Notes under the pieces: model-generated
Seen by the model: only the letters and a program-made list of their open reading frames with translations
Told to the model about the DNA's origin: nothing
Databases searched by the model: none
Part shown: positions 45,906 to 55,925 of the stretch, one piece after another
Layout: the number at the start of each line of letters is the position of its first letter
Numbering within the stretch: the stretch's first letter is position 1
Program-made: the position numbers and the translations under genes
Assembly: GCA_030704615.1 (NCBI GenBank)
Contig: CM060731.1
Span: forward strand, 91,060,756-91,120,755
From: Takakia lepidozioides
Taxonomy: Eukaryota > Streptophyta > Takakiopsida > Takakiales > Takakiaceae
Direction of reading: 5' to 3'
Length of the DNA stretch: 60,000 bases

Positions 45906-46336
45906 TATTTCATGAGCCATGAGCAGAGTCGTAAGTGTGGAAAAAAACATGAGCAGCACTATTTTCCGGAAATGAGTGTCCGCGGGAATAGGGTTTAGGG
46001 TGCCACGGTCATAGGGGGAGAAGGACCTCCCGATGAAGGAGGTTCGGCAATGTTATTTAGAATTATATATTGAAAGGCAATGTTTCGCGAATGGTAGGGT
46101 GGTACTGCTCTGTAAAATGGGGGCCCATTTCAGCCTACCAGCCACTTGCAAAATCCACCCACACTCCCAATCCCAAACGAAATGAGCAATGACGCATTCT
46201 CGGAACGATGGACACAGAATAGAATAAAAAGAGGGCACAATGAGGTTTTTATTGATCCACATGAATTGCATTTGAAGCACGTCTACTGTGCTGATTGTGC
46301 AATCAAATCTTTAGCCCTGTGCCTACTGAATACAAG
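45906..46336. other. No gene recognised
   Basis: Spacer between the transposase-like gene and the 3' end of the first head-to-head pair. No motif seen. Confidence 0.4.
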
Positions 46337-46900
46337 TCACGTTGTCAATGGGACTTTGACTGCTCTTAGAACTAGCTCATGAGTCATGGGGCTCCTCCAG
46401 GTAAAGTCAATTGCAGCCGTTGTACCGCCCCTAGTGATGTTCACCACAATGTCCTGCCCTTCAATCATACCACCATCGAATATGGAAATCTTCACGTTTT
46501 CGTCGTCCACACCAATGCGAATGTCCCCATACAATGGAGAAGAGGAGCGCACTCCTTCAGGAGAATAGGTCTCTCCGATGGAGTCCACCCACGTCCAATG
46601 GCAGCAGTTCCACTGCAACAGCATAGCAGTGCGCCTTCTTCTGCATGGGTGACCGTCGTAGCTGGGAAAATCAAAATCGAGGATGCGCAGGAGCCACGGA
46701 CTCCTCAGACCAAGATCGTCACCCCGCTCGAAGGCGTAGTGGCCTAGGATATACTCAAAAGCCACCAATGTTTCCACAATCGAACCAGTATCTTCTCTGT
46801 AATCTGTGTACCAGATAACAATGTCTCCCGATGTGGCCGAATACATTGCATAATCGATGCCTCCAAATGGGCAGTCGTCCCGGTTCCGGAATCACGGCAT
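46337..46900 (-). pseudogene. Left member of a head-to-head pair of unknown-function genes
   Basis: The minus-strand frame is homologous to the plus-strand gene at 47450-48028. Paired segments: SGDIVIWYTDY with SGDIIVWLSVF; VAFEYILGHYAFERGDD with RAMEYLEGYYRFERGEG; LLRILDFDFPSYDG with VLKIVDLDIPSWKG; LYGDIRIGVDDE with VYGDIRLSCEDE; IFDGGMIEGQDIVV with MYDGGIIDGHDIVV. Starting at the equivalent ATG (46898-46900), codon 3 is TGA where the partner has TGC, although an in-frame ATG downstream (46844-46846) would still open 169 codons. The protein is probably beta-rich from its alternating hydrophobic pattern. I do not recognise the family. Confidence 0.6.
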
Positions 46901-47129
46901 CCTTGCAAAGGAGGACCTGAGGACGACTTGGATGCCGATGACCTTGCGGACAGCTACGAAGCCCTAGGTTTTGGAAATGATGCGAAGCGGAAGAGCAGTC
47001 CGGCCTCCAATAATGGAGCATCTGGGTCCCATGTACCCACCGACAGAGGTGGAACGTGTTCATCACGCCAGCGGTGGATGAACCCATACATCTTTCTCAT
47101 CAACAAGTTATAGTTTGAGATCTGCCACC

Positions 47130-47191
47130 GAAGTCCATCCCCCCGGATGGAAATTCGGCGCCGCATTTACATCGAAGAGGGGATGGACTTC
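47130..47191. promoter_or_regulatory. 62-bp hairpin palindrome at the centre of the head-to-head pair
   Basis: Outer arms GAAGTCCATCCCC (47130-47142) and GGGGATGGACTTC (47179-47191) are perfect reverse complements. Inside lies AAATTCGGCGCCGCATTT, a one-mismatch version of the palindrome AAATGCGGYRCCGCATTT found in large numbers at 48-59 kb. The midpoint between the two equivalent ATGs is about 47175, within the hairpin. The position suggests a shared control site of the divergent genes. The function is inferred. Confidence 0.6.
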
Positions 47192-47449
47192 GTCTTGTCC
47201 AGTGGCTATCGGCCCACCTGGCAGTGACTGCCCATAGTTTGCATGGCAGGGTAGGAAACTGAAACGGCTACATTCATGCAGCAGCCAATCTTCATCGGTC
47301 CAGGATCCTATAGGGGGGAAATTTAAATGTGCCCTGGAGTGTTTGTGAGGAATTGCAGCGTTAGCTTGAACTTTTTCCAGCCACCGCGCTGCTCCTCCTC
47401 CATCCGGGAGCTGCTGTCATTGAGCGTACTCCGCTACTCTTTTTCAAGG

Positions 47450-48028
47450 ATGCCGTGCCGCCGAAATCCAGCCGACTGCCCTTATCATGGCCACGATTAT
47501 GCTATGTTCAAACCAGAATCAGGAGACATCATTGTCTGGCTCTCTGTTTTCACAGACGCTGCTGGAATCAAGCAAGAGTCTTTGCGCGCAATGGAGTATC
47601 TGGAGGGCTATTACCGCTTTGAGCGAGGTGAGGGCGAGGGTCAATGCGGTCCGTGGGTCCTGAAAATTGTTGACCTCGATATACCAAGCTGGAAAGGGAT
47701 GCCGGACAGATCACGCACGGCCTCGCTTTGGCGCTGGAACTACTGCCAGTGGACCAGGGAGGACGGCACCGGGGAAAACTATATACGTGCAGATCACTCC
47801 GCTCTTCCAGTGTATGGAGACATTCGGCTGAGTTGCGAAGACGAATCGCACGGGCACATGAGGCCCACAGTGACCTTGTCAATGTATGATGGTGGTATCA
47901 TTGATGGACATGACATTGTCGTCGGCTCCAGCAAGGGCAGCAGAACGACCGAATTGCAGTTTACCTCGAGGTGCCGCAGCAGTGATGAGCTTGTTTTGAG
48001 GGGTATCGAAGTTCCGTCGACTTGGTGA
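47450..48028 (+). CDS. Right member of the head-to-head pair, unknown function, 192 aa
   Basis: An intact single-exon plus-strand frame from ATG at 47450 to TGA at 48026-48028. It starts MPCRRNPADCPYHGHDYAMF, and the central part reads PWVLKIVDLDIPSWKGMPDR and SLWRWNYCQWTREDGTGENY. The end is DIVVGSSKGSRTTELQFTSR and DELVLRGIEVPSTW. Codon 3 and the frame are intact, unlike the left partner, so this member could be expressed. The conserved positions between the two copies (G-D-I-x-x-W, F-E-R-G, W-x-W-N-x-C-x-W, Y-G-D-I-R, D-G-G-x-I-x-G-x-D-I-V-V, H/D-E-L-V-L-R) suggest a constrained fold. No signal peptide or membrane segment is seen. I do not recognise the family. Confidence 0.6.
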   Translation: MPCRRNPADCPYHGHDYAMFKPESGDIIVWLSVFTDAAGIKQESLRAMEYLEGYYRFERGEGEGQCGPWVLKIVDLDIPSWKGMPDRSRTASLWRWNYCQWTREDGTGENYIRADHSALPVYGDIRLSCEDESHGHMRPTVTLSMYDGGIIDGHDIVVGSSKGSRTTELQFTSRCRSSDELVLRGIEVPSTW

Positions 48029-48271
48029 AGCCCATGTAGAAGGAGGAAGGGCTTAGTTTTGTCTGCAGTTGGTAAATGTGAGACATCGTGTCCGATCAAT
48101 AACCCATCGTACCTCACTTCTGTATGATTGTGTTTCATTCTGTTGAATAACTGTCGGAATTGGCCCACTGTTTACAATTTGATGTCTCATTTCTACAATT
48201 TGTCTGTCCGGATGAATATACCAGAGTAACCGGTATGAGAGTCATGTGTCAAGAATATACCAGAGTAACGC

Positions 48272-49010
48272 CATGTCGGCATCGAAATGCGGTGCCGCAT
48301 TTCCATGCCGACATGAAAATGTATGAACCGCATTTCAGTGTCGGACAATGGAATGCGGTGCATCATTTCCGTCCAGGTACACGAAATACCAACACGGGTC
48401 TATAAATTGGACAGACAACGAGGTTGGCATTGCAAATGTGGCGACGCATTTCCAGCTTGGCAATGGAAACTTCTTTTTGGACAAGGGAATGCGGTGCCGC
48501 ATTTCCGTCCAACACTTCGAAAAGTGCACCCATTTCCGACCAGCTCGATGGAATGCGTTACCGCATTTCCGTGAGAGGGTCTGCAAATGGACAAATTGCG
48601 ATGTCCGTTCTGGGAATGCGGCGCCGCATTTCCATGTCCGTCATCGATTTTTTTTTGACAATGGAATGCGGTGCCAATTTTTGCTGATGGGCCTGCAGTT
48701 CAAACAACGACCATCCCCAATATGGAAATGCGGTACCGCATTTCCAATTCCGCCATCTCGACCTCCTTGTTCGACCTCTGTAAGCATGGTGGCATCCATG
48801 CAATGAGCGGGAGAAGCCAAAACTGGCGTGTGGACAAAGGAAATTTTGGAAATGCGGCACCGCATTTCCAATCGGCCGATTACTTTTTACTATGCCAACA
48901 TTGAAATGGAAAATTTAGTCCCTCCCCTGTTTTGGAAATGCGGTGCCGCATTTCCAAAAGAGGTTTTTAGAGTTGCCAAAATTTTGGAAATGCGGTGCCC
49001 CATTTCTGAT
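48272..49010. repeat. Cluster of ~11 AAATGCGGYRCCGCATTT palindromes
   Basis: Core copies (16-bp AATGCGGYRCCGCATT or close variants) at 48286-48301, 48435-48450, 48488-48503, 48552-48567, 48615-48630, 48727-48742, 48851-48866, 48937-48952 and 48989-49004, with diverged ones near 48351 and 48663. Several are extended by flanking arms: 48272-48315 is a 44-bp palindrome with outer arms CATGTCGGCAT/ATGCCGACATG, and 48930-48959 is a 30-bp palindrome with TTTT/AAAA ends. The cluster lies between the 3' ends of two convergent genes (47450-48028 plus and 49119-54354 minus). Confidence 0.9.
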
Positions 49011-50310
49011 TTTGGAAGCGTCGTGGTTTGGGGGATTGTGTGGCTGGAATGCACACTGGAGAGGGGTCACGAATGTCGGGGAGATTTTCCTTTATATACT
49101 CTGGAAGAGAATTTACATTTACAGAGACTTCATTAAAATTCTATTAATCTTGAAAATATCCGAATCCTCATCCTGTTCTAGACTGTCCTGCTCCGCCTCC
49201 ACCCCCTCAGTGCCTTTCTCATCTCCAGCGGACTGCTCGTTGGCCAGGCTTTCGAAAATCCCATCTTCCCCTTGCGGAACTGTCCATCTCACCTCCGTTG
49301 GGTCGTCTTCCTCCTTGTCTGCGTCGCTCTCATCCGCTGAATCACATATGTACTTTCGTACCCGTCTACCTGTCTGAGCTGCTGCCAACTCTTTCCTTAT
49401 CCTTCTGTCCTCCCTAGCCCTCTCCAAAATCTGCTCTACTTTACTGGGATTCTCACTTCTTCTAATCGCTGTATTTGCGAGTTTAGCTGCATAACTAGGA
49501 AGGGAGTAGTCCCTCACCGGGCTCGTCATGAAGTCGGCCCTCGCAAAGAACGGACATTCTTCCTGGCAGGAAGTGTAGGCCCTACATGTTTCGACCCGGA
49601 CCCTGCAATCCTGCACATGACAATCATCAACGAGACTAATGAGAACCACAGTCGGGAAATTCGTTTGACAAAAATGACCCAGAAGGCTTTGCAAACTTAC
49701 AATGTTTGCACTCACTCGTATTCCGGGTTCTCCTCCGCATCAATGTCCACGATGTCTTCCTCGGACTCCGACGAATCCGAGGAGACTTCCGCTCTGTTGG
49801 GAGCCTTAACATTCCGTTGCAGCCCTTCCAGATGGGATCCCCACACGGATGAATCCTCCTCGTAGGCAAAGAGGTGCCGGTCGGAAAACCGCCCAGCCCA
49901 CATTGAGGCACCTGTTACAATGCCATCCACACATTACCACATGGCGCTTCAGATGTTGCGAACTACATCCTAACGAGAATTTGCAGAACAGCATAGATCA
50001 AGATTCTGCATACCTGTCCCACAGATGAGGTCGAGCACTGTGCCCTCCACGTCTGTGCATGTCTCCATAATTGTCTGAATGAAGGCAGGGCTCCGAGTCC
50101 GTGAGTACCGCAGGGGTTCCGTTGAAGTGAGGCTATGAGGGAGAAGTTCCTTGGGAACGTTGTTGAACAGAACGTCGTAATCGAGGGGGTCGCAGTTCGG
50201 GTCAACCTTTCCTCCCTCCTTCCGGAAAGCAAAGGTGGAGTTCTCCTTCACAAAGCAGTATGCATCGAACTGCTTCGTCTGCATACACAGGGGGGAACGA
50301 TTAGAAACCG

Positions 50311-50326
50311 AATGCGGCACCGCATT
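50311..50326. repeat. Single palindrome in intron 7 of copy L
   Basis: AATGCGGCACCGCATT with central CA, inside the 96-base intron between exons 7 and 8. Confidence 0.9.
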
Positions 50327-51570
50327 TGAAAACACCCAAGCAAATGAATGGACGAGTGCCAGTGTCGTAATCACCTTCTTCCCTTCCGACCGAAGGCCCA
50401 GTGTGTTGATGCACGTCCACTTCTTTTTCAGAATCGGGACGGCGCTCTTGCGGGTCCACTTCGCAATTCCTGTCTGAGTGTTTTTTCCTTTGCTCGCCAG
50501 GACAACCACACAGCCTCTGTCGTCCAACACCATGCGGGCAAGCCCGAATCCTTTCTTCCAAAAGTCCTCCGAGTACCTATTCCAAGATGGCAAAGCTTGC
50601 AGTCCTTCCACAGGCTCTCCGTCCGGAATATCCAAGATGATCATATCGCAAGACCACTCGGTGGCATTTCCGCCCCTCCTACAATCCTTGTCTGCACACA
50701 CCCTCTCAAAGAACGAGACCATATTCTGAAATCCTGGGGTGTCGGAAGGCTCTTCGGCAGTCGCCTTCTTCAGTGCTCTGCCCTTCAGACCCTCCATGGT
50801 CTTCATGTATGCCAACTTGGCTGCCCGTCCATCCAAAGCCGCCAAGAAACTCTCATTTACACACTGGACTACTGTTTCGGGAGCCATTTCGGCCTCTTCA
50901 TTTCCACCGGCTCGAAAGGGTGCCCCCCTGGGGGGTTGAAGAGTGCCTTCTTTGCCGAGCCAGTTCTCGTGCCTCTCGTGACAACGGTGGGCACAGGGGA
51001 GGCAGCCTGCGTTTGGGGGGGTGGGCTGGTTGCAAAGTCTCCATCGGAGTCCTCTTCCTCACCCTCTTCCTGAACAGGCTGTTTCTGCTTCTTTGTTTTG
51101 GCGGGTGTCACAACAGTTGCTCCTTGCTGGCGAGTCCTCTTCTTCGACCCCTTCTGTTGGGCCTGCACAGCTGCATCCACCGTCTTTTGTGCCATCTCAG
51201 CTGCCTTTCTGGATTCTTCCAGAGCAGCAGATTCCTTTGCCAACTTTGGCCAAGCAGGGACACATCTTTCCTTTCTCTTCTCTTCTGCCAAGGCGTGCAG
51301 ATCTTTCTCAGACTCGTCAACAATACCGCCAGACATATCCAGGTACCAGGGGCATCCAACGAGATGCGCGGGATGCCATTGTTTCTGCATCTCGGGTGTG
51401 TAGACACAGCTTGGGCCTGCCACGGTCCAAGCCATGAAGAACGGGGGCTCTTGAGCCAGGGCCCCTGTCTGAAGGAGCACGTATTTCATATACCTGCAGG
51501 GCAGTCAGCATGCGTGAGCATAAGATTGGACGAACCTACTCGCAGAGTGCCACCGAAAACATAAAATGCG

Positions 51571-51586
51571 AATGCGGTGCCGCATT
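51571..51586. repeat. Single palindrome in intron 6 of copy L
   Basis: AATGCGGTGCCGCATT within the intron between exons 6 and 7. Copy R has one in the same intron (58883-58898), and copy C has a different palindrome in the same intron. Confidence 0.9.
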
Positions 51587-52781
51587 TCCGAGACAAACCT
51601 CGTAACCAGGCTTCGCATATAAGGGCAGCTGTGCTTCACCTGTAAACAATTCGCATTGCAGCTTTCCCCGCTCCCTCTTGATGTGTAAACTCAACGCTCC
51701 TTCTTGCTGTCTGTAGCTCTCTGGTGAAAAGGTTGTCCTTGTACGCACATCTGAAACGTGTCACGTAGTCTTCCAATGTCTGTGTTCCATCCCATTTGAC
51801 GTACAAGCCGAACGAATTTGTGTGCATTACGACTTGCTCCTTCGCATTCGACATTACCTGCGATTTCCACATGCATTGTCACGTAGCAGTTCAGGGAATT
51901 CATTTCAGAAAAGCAAATCTGGGGAAGTACCTTGAATTACCTGGAACCACCAAGTCATGCGGTTGAGCCACACATCCACTGCAGGGTCGGAAACTTCCAG
52001 TGGAAAAGACCACATTGTCCTTATGCTCTCGGATGCATTCCAGATCGACAGCCACCGTGTCTGCCATTTCCGATCCAATGTCAGGAGCTGGAAGAGAGTG
52101 GCTATTGCTAGGAAGGAACTTCAGTGCATTGAAACCTCACCTTCTCTTTCGCCTCAATACATGCCGTTGAGAGGTGATGCAATTTCTCCAATTGCATGGT
52201 CGGCTGCATGGCCCGAGAATAGTGTTTTGCAATCTCGGGGATGAAGTCCTTTCCAAGTGCCGGATCTGCAATTGCCACCAGCTTCACAAGCTTTGACTTG
52301 TATTTGGTATTGGACTTGACACCGGCTTCCTTCAAGTGCTCAGTCAATGACTGCAACGTTTCACCTGCCCCTCACTTTCCATGAAGAAGCGTTTTGCATG
52401 GGCCAAATCCAGCTTGATGTTTGACTGCCAACAAAAACATGCAGAAGCGTTATATTCGATTCATGTGGAAAGATTACTGGAAACTTCAATCTCAAGGATG
52501 AGTAGAGGGAAATCGGAGGACGACTTACTTCGTATATCACCTCCACCATTCCATCCATAGTGAGACGATACCATGTCCGGTCAGTTTTTGCCACGGCTTT
52601 CTGAATGAGCTCGGGCTCCAGCATTTCCGCGAACATGTGCGGATCAGTGAGACCAGTTTTCCTCACCCTGTACAGCATATGTGCCATGTGGGTATGCACG
52701 TACACATTTTCAGTGACCCTGCAAGGCACACTCTCCAGTTCAGTCCACGAAAGCACGGAAACAAAACAGATTGGAAACCGA

Positions 52782-52797
52782 AATGCGGCACCGCATT
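52782..52797. repeat. Single palindrome in intron 2 of copy L
   Basis: AATGCGGCACCGCATT in the intron between exons 2 and 3. The equivalent intron of copy R has one at 57756-57771. Confidence 0.9.
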
Positions 52798-54706
52798 TCG
52801 AACGTGCTTGGGAGGGTATGAGTATCTTACGAGTTGAGGTCCGCCATGGCATTCTTGAGCAAGGAGGAGTCTGCCGCCTTCACCTTGAGGATGACATACT
52901 CCACCATGTAATGCCAGCCAATGTGCTTGGCATGGTTCTGCTTGATGTACTCCCACCAGGCGAGAAGTCGCTGATTCCCGTCCCACACAAAGAACATTTT
53001 ATCCGACATATGGCCGAAGTCTGGATCACCCTTCAGCGTCACCTCGAATTCGTTGTTGCGAGTGTGCCAGTGGGTATCCCACGTTGACAATTCATCGGCA
53101 GTGGGTCCACAAGTTTCGCCGTCCTCATTCTCAATGGAAACATAAAACGCTGCCGATCCCAGACGGTACCCTTCTCGAAATGCGAACTTGAGCTTATCCA
53201 CATCTCCGGGAAGGGCCTGCCTGACGATGGAAGGGAGACCATGCGACAGAGTGGGATTCGAAGAGTCCGCTGGAATACCCTGCTGCCCAAAACTCTGCCA
53301 ATGCTACTGTGTGTCTCCTCCAACATTTTATCAGCTGCACTTTTGAAATCCTCCGGAGACATGTCTGTAGGTGCCGGTAGTGGCTGAGCAGCTGGAGCAT
53401 CCTCAACTGGAGCTGCACTCTGGGGCCTGTCTGCGGGCAATTTTGCCATTGCAGAGGCCTCCTCCGGGCCTGCTTGCTCATCGGTGGTGAGGTCTTGCTG
53501 CGAATGTTGAGCGGCAGCACCCTCCTCCAGTACCAAATCGACAGAAACGGTCGATCCCATTGCCTTTGCTGCAGCAGAGTCGGCCCCAACATCTGCAGGC
53601 GGGAAATCCTCCAGGAACTGAGCTTCAGCTCGTGGAAGCGGTTTTTGCGGGACATTGTTCGGCCGTCGCCCTGATTACCTTCTGCTTCCTCATCCTTGCA
53701 GGTGAAGGTGTCTGCTGCAATTGAATCTGTCTTTTACCAGGCTGCTTCATTCGCGTTGGTGGGGGTGAAGCGGCCTGAGCCGGTTCAGAAACTAGTAGAG
53801 GGACGGGCTGCTTCTTCTTCGACTTTGCTGGAGAAGGGCCCGACCCCTGCTGGCGATTCTCCATGACCGAAGAACGCGAGTCGATCTCTGGGGCTTTGAA
53901 CTTGCCCTTCAAAGCCGTGTCTTTGAAACGCACAGGGCTAGGCCCGGCAGGAATACCCGCGCTCGGGGATCGGGTGGGTGTACGTGCTGCAACTAGCTCC
54001 TCGGACTCTTCCTGCGGCTCTTCGGATTCCTGCGATCCCTCCAGCACGTCCACCTTTCATGTTAGGCATGCAAACATGTTCTGCATTCAAGTCTCCTAGC
54101 ATTCAGTCTAAGAATTACAGAAGCAAAATGGGGGGTTCGGTGCTCGATCAGCTGCGCGCAGCCCGATCGCATGGAGCTCTCACTGGTGGTTGGGTTGCCT
54201 GAGTGGCCTGCTGCTCGGAGATGGCAATCTCCTCCTGTAGACGCATCTGCTTCCTCCCCTTTGGCATTGGCCTACGTCCGAAGTATAATTTTCGGAGCTT
54301 GCGACGAGGTCTCCTGTATGGTGCACAAAATCCCCCCCTCTCAGGTTCGAGCATAAGAAGAACAGAGACAGGGAAAAGGGGCAAAAAGTGCAGATGGAAA
54401 GGGCGCGAGAGGGGTGACTGAGGAGACACGACAAAAGTAGATGAAACGGCGGTGATGCACCACTTGGGTTCGAAAGGGTTGGACGAAAGTGTCTCCTCGT
54501 GGACTTTGCGTCATTACGAAATTCGAATCGTTCAGGGTACACCTGCCGTCCGAAAAACAAACATCATTATCCAACGGTCAGGCTGCGCCGCCTCATGCCA
54601 CTTCAGTCAGATAGAATGCAGACATGTGCCGCAATTCCGTTGCTCCACGTGTTCACATTTCAAGGCATTTCCGTCCCAGCATCTGCTGAGTTGGAGTGAA
54701 AATGCG

Positions 54707-55925
54707 AATGCGGCGCCGCATTTCCGTTAAGTACCATCACGAAGCTACACATCCGTACTTGTTGGAAGAAAATGCGGCACCGCATTTCAGTTCCACCTTC
54801 ACATACCTTAGTTGTTGAACGGAAATACGGTGCCGCATTTCCGTCCCACAGCTCCATGTATGAGATACAAAAGGGAAATGCGGCGCCGCATTTCCATTCA
54901 GGAAGGGCCCCACAAGATGTGGATGGAACCATCCTCCCTTGAAGAGAAGAGGCCGGTACCTTGTATACTGAAGTTGGAGTATTCGAAAGGTGCGATTCGG
55001 ACGGAAATGCGGCACAACATTTCAGTTCCCGTGGTTCATGATTTTCAATCTGAATCGAAATACGGTACCGCATTTCCATTCCCCCTTCACATACCGCAGT
55101 TGATGAACGGAAATGCCGTTCCACATTTCCGTTCGGGAAAGTATAGAGGTCTCACCTGAACAGAAATGCGGTGCCGCATTTCCTATCTGGAAAGTTTGAA
55201 GGTCTCACATGGATGGAAATGCGGCACCACATTTCTGTCCCACAGCTCCAGGCCTCGTATACAAAACGGAAATGCGGCGCCGCATTTCCGTTCGAGAATG
55301 TCGGAAGGTGCGACTCGGACGGAAATGCGGAGCCGAATTTCTGTTCCCGTTGTTCACGATTTTCAGTCAGAACGGAAATGCGGTACCGCATTTCCGTTCT
55401 GTAGAGTATTAAGGTCTGACCCTGGCGGAAATGCGGTGCCGCATTTTCGTTCCACAGCTCCATGCCTCACATACAAAACGGTAATGCGGCGCCGCATTTC
55501 CGTTTTGGAATGTCGGAAGGTGCGACTCCGACGGAATTGCGGTACCGCATTTCAGTTTCGATGTTTCACGATTTTTCATCAGAACGGAAATGCGGTGCCG
55601 CATTTGCGTTCTGGAATGTTGGGAGGTGCGAGTCGGATGGAAATGCGCTGCCGCATTTCAGTTCCGATGGTTCACGATTTTCAGTCAGAACGGAAATGCG
55701 GCACCGCATTTCCGTTCTGGATAGTATGAATGTCTCAACCGGTCGGAATTGCGCTGTCTCAAGCGGTCGGAATTGCACTCGGCTCCATGCATCAGATACA
55801 AAATGGAAATGCGGCGCCGCATTTCCGTTCTGGAATGTCGGAAAGTGCGACTCGGACGGAAATGTGGTGCCGCATTTCTGTTCCCGTTGTTCATAATTCT
55901 TAATCAGAACGGAAATGCGGTAGAG
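54707..55925. promoter_or_regulatory. Array of ~20 palindromes between two head-to-head genes
   Basis: Core AATGCGGYRCCGCATT copies start at 54707, 54771, 54824, 54877, 55006, 55059, 55112, 55165, 55218, 55271, 55324, 55377, 55430, 55483, 55536, 55589, 55642, 55695, 55808 and 55861, with a half copy at 55913. Over long stretches the step is exactly 53 bp. Central dinucleotides are CG, CA, TG or TA in most copies. Spacers fall into about five recurring types, for example GAATGTCGGAAGGTGCGACT, GTTCACGATTTTCAGTCAGA and CCCACAGCTCCATG, so the array is a higher-order repeat. It occupies the shared upstream region of copies L and R. A role as a bidirectional control region is inferred. Confidence 0.9.

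Larger units (their letters stand above)
49119..54354 (-). pseudogene. Copy L: ten-exon gene for a permuted N4/N6 DNA-methyltransferase-like protein, frameshifted
   Basis: Minus-strand exons: 54184-54354, 52831-54053, 52529-52718, 52141-52424, 51941-52060, 51640-51857, 50375-51493, 50014-50278, 49716-49911, 49119-49602. Phases agree at every junction. The N-terminus is basic (RRKLRKLYFG), then a Ser/Pro/Lys-rich part, then unknown domains (exons 2-6). Exon 7 has a basic stretch (KKRTRQQG, KTKKQKQ; possible nuclear signal). Then comes the core: ATEWSCDMIILDIPDG (position of motif IV), MVLDDRGCVVVLASKG, EPLRYSRTRSPAFIQTIMET, and GTVLDLICGTG-ASMW with FAYEED (motifs I and II). This IV-to-I order is that of beta-class DNA methyltransferases, but D-P-P-Y is replaced by D-I-P-D. 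Exon 10 has a four-cysteine cluster and an acidic tail. Single-base indels near 53.65, 53.22, 52.36 and 50.89 kb break the frame. They are either true decay or assembly errors. Confidence 0.75.
49119..54597 (-). repeat. Left arm of large inverted duplication
   Basis: Copy L and its upstream flank are homologous, in reverse orientation, to 55928-60000. The homology continues past the start codons to GACCGTTGGATAATGATGTT near 54.57 kb, matched by the same string at 55.94 kb. The arms are clearly diverged by substitutions and indels, so they are an old duplication and not a foldback artefact. Confidence 0.85.

Noticed and set aside
48335-48860. Overlapping open frames in all directions in the 48.3-48.9 kb cluster, with repeated NAAPHF and MRCRIS-type peptides
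   Set aside because: The peptides are translations of the palindromes. The same applies to frames at 54.7-55.9 kb.
52529-52745. Exon 3 starting at the WTELESVPC segment
   Set aside because: That start does not match the phase of exon 2, and copy L lacks an AG there. The TTGCAG at 52719-52724 gives the correct phase in both copies.
54707-55925. CRISPR-like appearance of a regularly spaced palindromic repeat array
   Set aside because: The host is a eukaryote with spliced genes, the spacers recur in a few types and are not unique, and there are no cas-like genes.
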